A stretch of 26,390 bases of DNA from an uncultured Eubacteriales bacterium (GTDB taxonomy: Bacteria; Bacillota; Clostridia; Oscillospirales; Oscillospiraceae): contig URAL01000024.1 in assembly GCA_900545805.1 (NCBI GenBank), forward strand, positions 1-26,390, given 5' to 3'. Under the pieces are notes generated by a model, which was not told the origin of the DNA, did not search any database, and was given only the letters and a program-made list of their open reading frames with translations. Numbering within the stretch: the first letter of the stretch is position 1; each line of letters opens with the position of its first letter. A program made the translations under genes and the position numbers. Positions 23,028 to 26,390 of the stretch are shown here, in pieces.

Positions 23028-24194
23028 ATGGAAAAACGCTCACAACGTGATTTCGGCAGAAAATTCAAGCTTGTTCATCTTATAATAGTAGCTCTCGTCG
23101 TTATGGTCGTAACAGCCGCGGCGACGTACATCATAACGATCGGAGGCTTTAGCGCTCAGAAGTATTTTGAGGACGCCAAGGCATATGTCGAGATCGAAAA
23201 GATCATAAATGAAAATTATATAGGAGACGTCAATGACGATACGCTCTATAACGCCGCGGCGTCCGCCATGGTGCGCAGCATCGACGATAAGTGGAGCTAC
23301 TATATGAGCCCCGAGGAATACGCCGCGTATAAGCTGTCCTCGTCAAATGAATATGCCGGCATCGGAGTTAGCGTTAAGCTCAACGACAAGGGCAAATTTG
23401 AGATATTTGCCGTCGAGGACGGAACGCCTGCCGCAACTGCCGGGCTGAATGTAGGACAGACCATAGTTTCGGTTGACGGACAGGCGACAGAGGGCATGTC
23501 GACAACGGAGCTTCAGGAGCTTATCCGTTCAAAGCTTAATAAGAATTTTCCCATGGTCGTCGCGGACGAAAAGGGAAATGAATCAAGCGTAACAATATCC
23601 TGCGAGGTCATATATAAAAACCCGATATCCTCAAAAATGCTTGAGAATAACATCGGCTATATCAAGATTGCAAACTTTGAAGCCGGAAGCAGCGAGGGCA
23701 CCATAGGAGCCATTGAAAAGCTCACGGCCGAAGGAGCAAAGTCATTTATATTTGACGTTCGTGATAATCCCGGAGGTTTGGTAAGCGAGCTAGTTTCACT
23801 TTTGGATTATCTTCTCCCGGACGGCGATCTGTTCGTGAGCGTGGATAAGGCAGGCAAGGAAACGGTCAAGACCTCCGATAAGGTCTGCCTCAGCGCAAAA
23901 ATGGCAGTTCTTGTCAATGAAAACAGCTATAGCGCGGCGGAGTTTTTCGCAGCCGCGCTTCAGGAATATGACTGGGCTACGATAGTCGGCGAGCACACAA
24001 CCGGAAAGGCGAGAAGCCAGGTCACGATAGAGCTGTCAAACGGCGGTGCGATACACATTTCGACCAATAAGTATCTCACGCCGAAGCGTGTCGACCTCGC
24101 TGAAGCGGGCGGCATAAAGCCCGATATCGAGGCGCACAACACCGAAAAGGACACAAAGGTCCAGCTCAACGCGGCGATAAAAGCCCTGAGCTGA
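23028..24194 (+). CDS. S41 family carboxy-terminal processing protease (CtpA/CtpB-like)
   Basis: This encodes 388 residues. A short cytoplasmic N-terminus and one TM segment (about 16-38) anchor the enzyme outside the membrane. A PDZ domain (about 108-190, YAGIGVSVKLND and DGTPAATAGLNVGQTIVSVDG) gates substrate C-termini. The S41 domain has FDVRDNPGG, the catalytic serine S302 in NENSYSAAEFF and the lysine K327 in TTGKARSQ. The Ser-Lys spacing of 25 matches E. coli Prc. The usual SASASE is changed to SYSAAE, but the nucleophile is kept. AAAGGAGAG precedes ATG. The gene is in the same run as ftsEX, which suggests processing of an envelope or division-related substrate; the actual substrate is unknown. 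Confidence 0.95.
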   Translation: MEKRSQRDFGRKFKLVHLIIVALVVMVVTAAATYIITIGGFSAQKYFEDAKAYVEIEKIINENYIGDVNDDTLYNAAASAMVRSIDDKWSYYMSPEEYAAYKLSSSNEYAGIGVSVKLNDKGKFEIFAVEDGTPAATAGLNVGQTIVSVDGQATEGMSTTELQELIRSKLNKNFPMVVADEKGNESSVTISCEVIYKNPISSKMLENNIGYIKIANFEAGSSEGTIGAIEKLTAEGAKSFIFDVRDNPGGLVSELVSLLDYLLPDGDLFVSVDKAGKETVKTSDKVCLSAKMAVLVNENSYSAAEFFAAALQEYDWATIVGEHTTGKARSQVTIELSNGGAIHISTNKYLTPKRVDLAEAGGIKPDIEAHNTEKDTKVQLNAAIKALS

Positions 24195-24230
24195 GAGTTA
24201 TGAAGTATAAAATTAAAGGAGAGCTTAGTA

Positions 24231-24719
24231 ATGGCTACCGAAAACAGATTTAAAATGAGTCAGGAGCGCCTTGACGCGCTCAAAGAGGAGCTTCTGTATC
24301 TTGAAACCGATAGAGCAAAGGAGGTTGCCGAGCAAATCAAGGAAGCGCGCAGCTTCGGCGACCTTTCGGAAAACAGCGAATATGACGAGGCAAAAACCGA
24401 GCAGGGCAAGCTCTATTCCAGGATAGCCGAGCTCAAAAGCCTCATAGAGAATGCAGAGATTGTCGAGAAGGTCGATACCGGTATGCGTAAGGGTGCCGTT
24501 ACCCTTGGCAGCCGCGTCAGGGTCCGTGACATTGAGGACGGCTATGAGGAGGAGTATATCATCGTCGGCTCCCAGGAGGCAAATCCCATGGAGGGAAAAG
24601 TCTCAGATGATTCACCCTTTGGCCACGGTCTGTACGGCCATGTCGCCGGCGAGAAGATCACCGTGGACGCTCCGGCCGGTGAATTGCATTTTGAGATACT
24701 CTCAGTAGAAAACAATTAA
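24231..24719 (+). CDS. greA: Transcription elongation factor GreA
   Basis: This encodes 162 residues. It stimulates the cleavage of backtracked transcripts by RNA polymerase. The N-terminal coiled coil (about 8-75) carries the acidic tip GDLSENSEYDEAK, where D44 and E47 match the catalytic E. coli D41 and E44. The C-terminal FKBP-like domain has LGSRVRVRDI, YIIVGSQEANP and DSPFGHGLYGHVAGEKI. AAAGGAGAG lies upstream. It is 36 nt after the S41 protease gene and 11 nt before lysS, probably one transcript with lysS. Confidence 0.97.
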   Translation: MATENRFKMSQERLDALKEELLYLETDRAKEVAEQIKEARSFGDLSENSEYDEAKTEQGKLYSRIAELKSLIENAEIVEKVDTGMRKGAVTLGSRVRVRDIEDGYEEEYIIVGSQEANPMEGKVSDDSPFGHGLYGHVAGEKITVDAPAGELHFEILSVENN

Positions 24720-24730
24720 GAGGACATAAT

Positions 24731-26390
24731 ATGAGTGAGAATAAGACCAATGAGACAGCAGCCACCGAGCAGGAGCTCAGCGAGCTGCTGCAGATAAGAC
24801 GGGATAAGCTCAAGACTCTGCAGGAGGAGGGGAGAGACCCATTTACTCAGACCCGCTTTGCCAGAAGCGCGTACTCGGATGAGATAAAGGCGGATTTTGA
24901 CGCATTAGATGGTAAGACAGTCAAGGTCGCAGGCCGCATTATGTCCAAGCGCGGCATGGGTAAGGCAATATTCTGCCACATAAAGGACGATCATGGCAGC
25001 ATTCAGCTGTACATCCGCAAGGATGCCGTCTCCGAGCAGGAGTTTGCCGACTTCCGCAAGTATGATATCGGCGATATCATCGGTGTTTCGGGCTTTGTTT
25101 TCAAGACCAAGACAGAAGAGATATCCGTCCATGTCGAAGCCGTAACGCTGCTTTCAAAGAGCCTGAGACCGCTGCCGGAGAAGTTCCACGGCATGACGAG
25201 CACTGAGCTAAAATACCGTCAGCGCTATGTCGACCTCATCATGAGCGACGACAGCCGCCGGAACTTCGAGATACGCTCGAAGTTCATAAGCTATGTCCGT
25301 TCTTTCCTTGACGGCAGAGGCTATATGGAGGTCGAGACGCCCGTACTTAACACAATTTCCGGCGGCGCGACCGCACGTCCGTTCATAACCCATCATAATA
25401 CGCTGGACATCGATATGTTCCTGCGTATCGCAACCGAGCTTAACCTCAAGCGCCTTATAGTCGGCGGAATCGAGCGCGTCTACGAGATCGGCCGCATCTT
25501 CCGTAACGAGGGCATGGACACAAAACATAACCCCGAGTTCACTACTGTTGAGCTTTACCAGTCCTATGCCGATTTTAATGACATGATGGACTTGTTTGAG
25601 GAGCTGCTGTCCGGCGCCGCCATGAAGATACTCGGCACCTATAAGTGCACTTGGCAGGGCTGTGATATCGACCTCACCCCCGGCTGGGAGCGACTGACCA
25701 TGGCCGAGGCGGTCAAGAAATACGTCGGTGTTGACTTCATGGCGATCGAAGACGATGCCGAGGCGGTTGCCGCCGCGAAGGCAGCCGGAGTCGATATGGA
25801 TAAGGTCGAGCCCACCTGGGGTCACGCCCTGTACGAGAGCTTTGACCAGCTTGTCGAGGAAAAGCTCATTCAGCCGACCTTCATAACCATGCACCCGGTC
25901 GACGTATCGCCTCTTGCAAAGCGTTCGCCCAAGGATTCGCGCCTGACCGAGCGTTTCGAGCTGTTCATCTGCCGCAGCGAGATGGGCAACGCTTTCTCCG
26001 AGCTCAATGATCCTATCGACCAGAAGCAGCGCTTCCTCAAGCAGGTTGAGCTTCGCGCCAAGGGCGACGACGAGGCAGGAATGATGGACGATGACTTCAT
26101 AAACGCGCTCGAATACGGTATGCCTCCCACGGGCGGCCTCGGTATCGGCATCGACCGCTGCGTCATGCTTCTGACCGGCGCAAGCTCCATCCGCGACGTA
26201 ATTCTGTTCCCGACAATGAAACCTTTGGACAAGGATAAGACCGAAAAGGCCGAGACCAAGGCGGAAGAAAAGTCCGTTGAAGCGGCTCCTATCGTCGAAG
26301 AAAAAATTGATTTTTCCAATGTGGAGATCGAGCCGCTGTTCCAGGATCAGGTGGATTTTGACACCTTCTCCAAGAGCGATTTCCGTGCCG
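24731..26390 (+). CDS. lysS: Lysyl-tRNA synthetase, class II, with C-terminal extension (3' end outside window)
   Basis: 553 residues are visible without a stop codon. The enzyme charges tRNA-Lys with lysine. The N-terminal OB-fold anticodon-binding domain (about 64-145) includes VKVAGRIMSKRGMGKAIFCH. Class II catalytic motifs: motif 1 region RRNFEIRSKF to VETPVLN, motif 2 RIFRNEGMDTKHNPEFTT (255-272), and motif 3 GLGIGIDRCVML (469-480). The usual bacterial end, RDVILFPTMKP, is at 488-498. The chain continues with a K/E-rich linker (500-525) and then IEPLFQDQVDFDTFSKSDFRA, which resembles the first strand of the tRNA-binding OB fold found at the C-terminus of MetRS. GAGG (24720-24723) precedes ATG 24731. 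Confidence 0.96.
   Translation, partial: MSENKTNETAATEQELSELLQIRRDKLKTLQEEGRDPFTQTRFARSAYSDEIKADFDALDGKTVKVAGRIMSKRGMGKAIFCHIKDDHGSIQLYIRKDAVSEQEFADFRKYDIGDIIGVSGFVFKTKTEEISVHVEAVTLLSKSLRPLPEKFHGMTSTELKYRQRYVDLIMSDDSRRNFEIRSKFISYVRSFLDGRGYMEVETPVLNTISGGATARPFITHHNTLDIDMFLRIATELNLKRLIVGGIERVYEIGRIFRNEGMDTKHNPEFTTVELYQSYADFNDMMDLFEELLSGAAMKILGTYKCTWQGCDIDLTPGWERLTMAEAVKKYVGVDFMAIEDDAEAVAAAKAAGVDMDKVEPTWGHALYESFDQLVEEKLIQPTFITMHPVDVSPLAKRSPKDSRLTERFELFICRSEMGNAFSELNDPIDQKQRFLKQVELRAKGDDEAGMMDDDFINALEYGMPPTGGLGIGIDRCVMLLTGASSIRDVILFPTMKPLDKDKTEKAETKAEEKSVEAAPIVEEKIDFSNVEIEPLFQDQVDFDTFSKSDFRA

Overview
The window looks like a chromosomal housekeeping region of a low-to-mid GC Gram-positive anaerobe, most likely class Clostridia (Oscillospiraceae/Ruminococcaceae-like). 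The evidence is the rpoB-rpoC and rpsL-rpsG-fusA-tuf order, strong AGGAGG ribosome binding sites, a DUF4830-type protein, SLH-domain surface proteins, an ftsEX-ctp cluster and a greA-lysS pair. This is inferred from gene content; no database was consulted.

Left part (1-4000, mostly minus strand): a secreted protein with repeated Ig-like modules and its terminator; a 500-nt gene-poor stretch; tRNA-Leu(GAG) behind a near-perfect promoter; and a multi-spanning GT-C type (Gpi18-like) glycosyltransferase. The gene-poor stretch holds an inverted, broken copy of the tRNA-Leu 3' half, a duplicated terminator, and a plus-strand promoter that could make a roughly 100-nt RNA.

Centre (4040-18630, plus strand except one gene): rpoB and rpoC from one extended -10 promoter, then the streptomycin operon rpsL-rpsG-fusA-tuf from its own extended -10 promoter, ending at a strong terminator. 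A single minus-strand gene for a secreted lipase-like protein with three SLH domains sits between the two operons, which are usually adjacent in Firmicutes. RpoB and S12 carry the wild-type residues at the classic rifampicin and streptomycin resistance positions.

Right part (18628-26390): a minus-strand DUF4830-like envelope protein; an RsuA-type pseudouridine synthase; then a co-directional run of PucR/CdaR-type regulator, ftsE, ftsX, a tiny secreted or anchored ORF, an S41 carboxy-terminal processing protease, greA and lysS. FtsE/FtsX form the division ABC complex that normally activates a peptidoglycan hydrolase. The slot where such a partner often lies holds only a 53-residue ORF with a signal sequence. 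LysS runs off the window with a C-terminal extension that appears to begin a tRNA-binding OB-fold domain.

Most of the window is ordinary core genome. The most unusual parts are the tRNA-Leu-derived inverted element with its neighbouring promoter and palindrome, the LysRS extension, the reduced ORF in the ftsEX cluster, and paired hairpin repeats in front of the regulator-ftsEX promoter. I see no CRISPR array, insertion sequence, phage module or recognised defence system.
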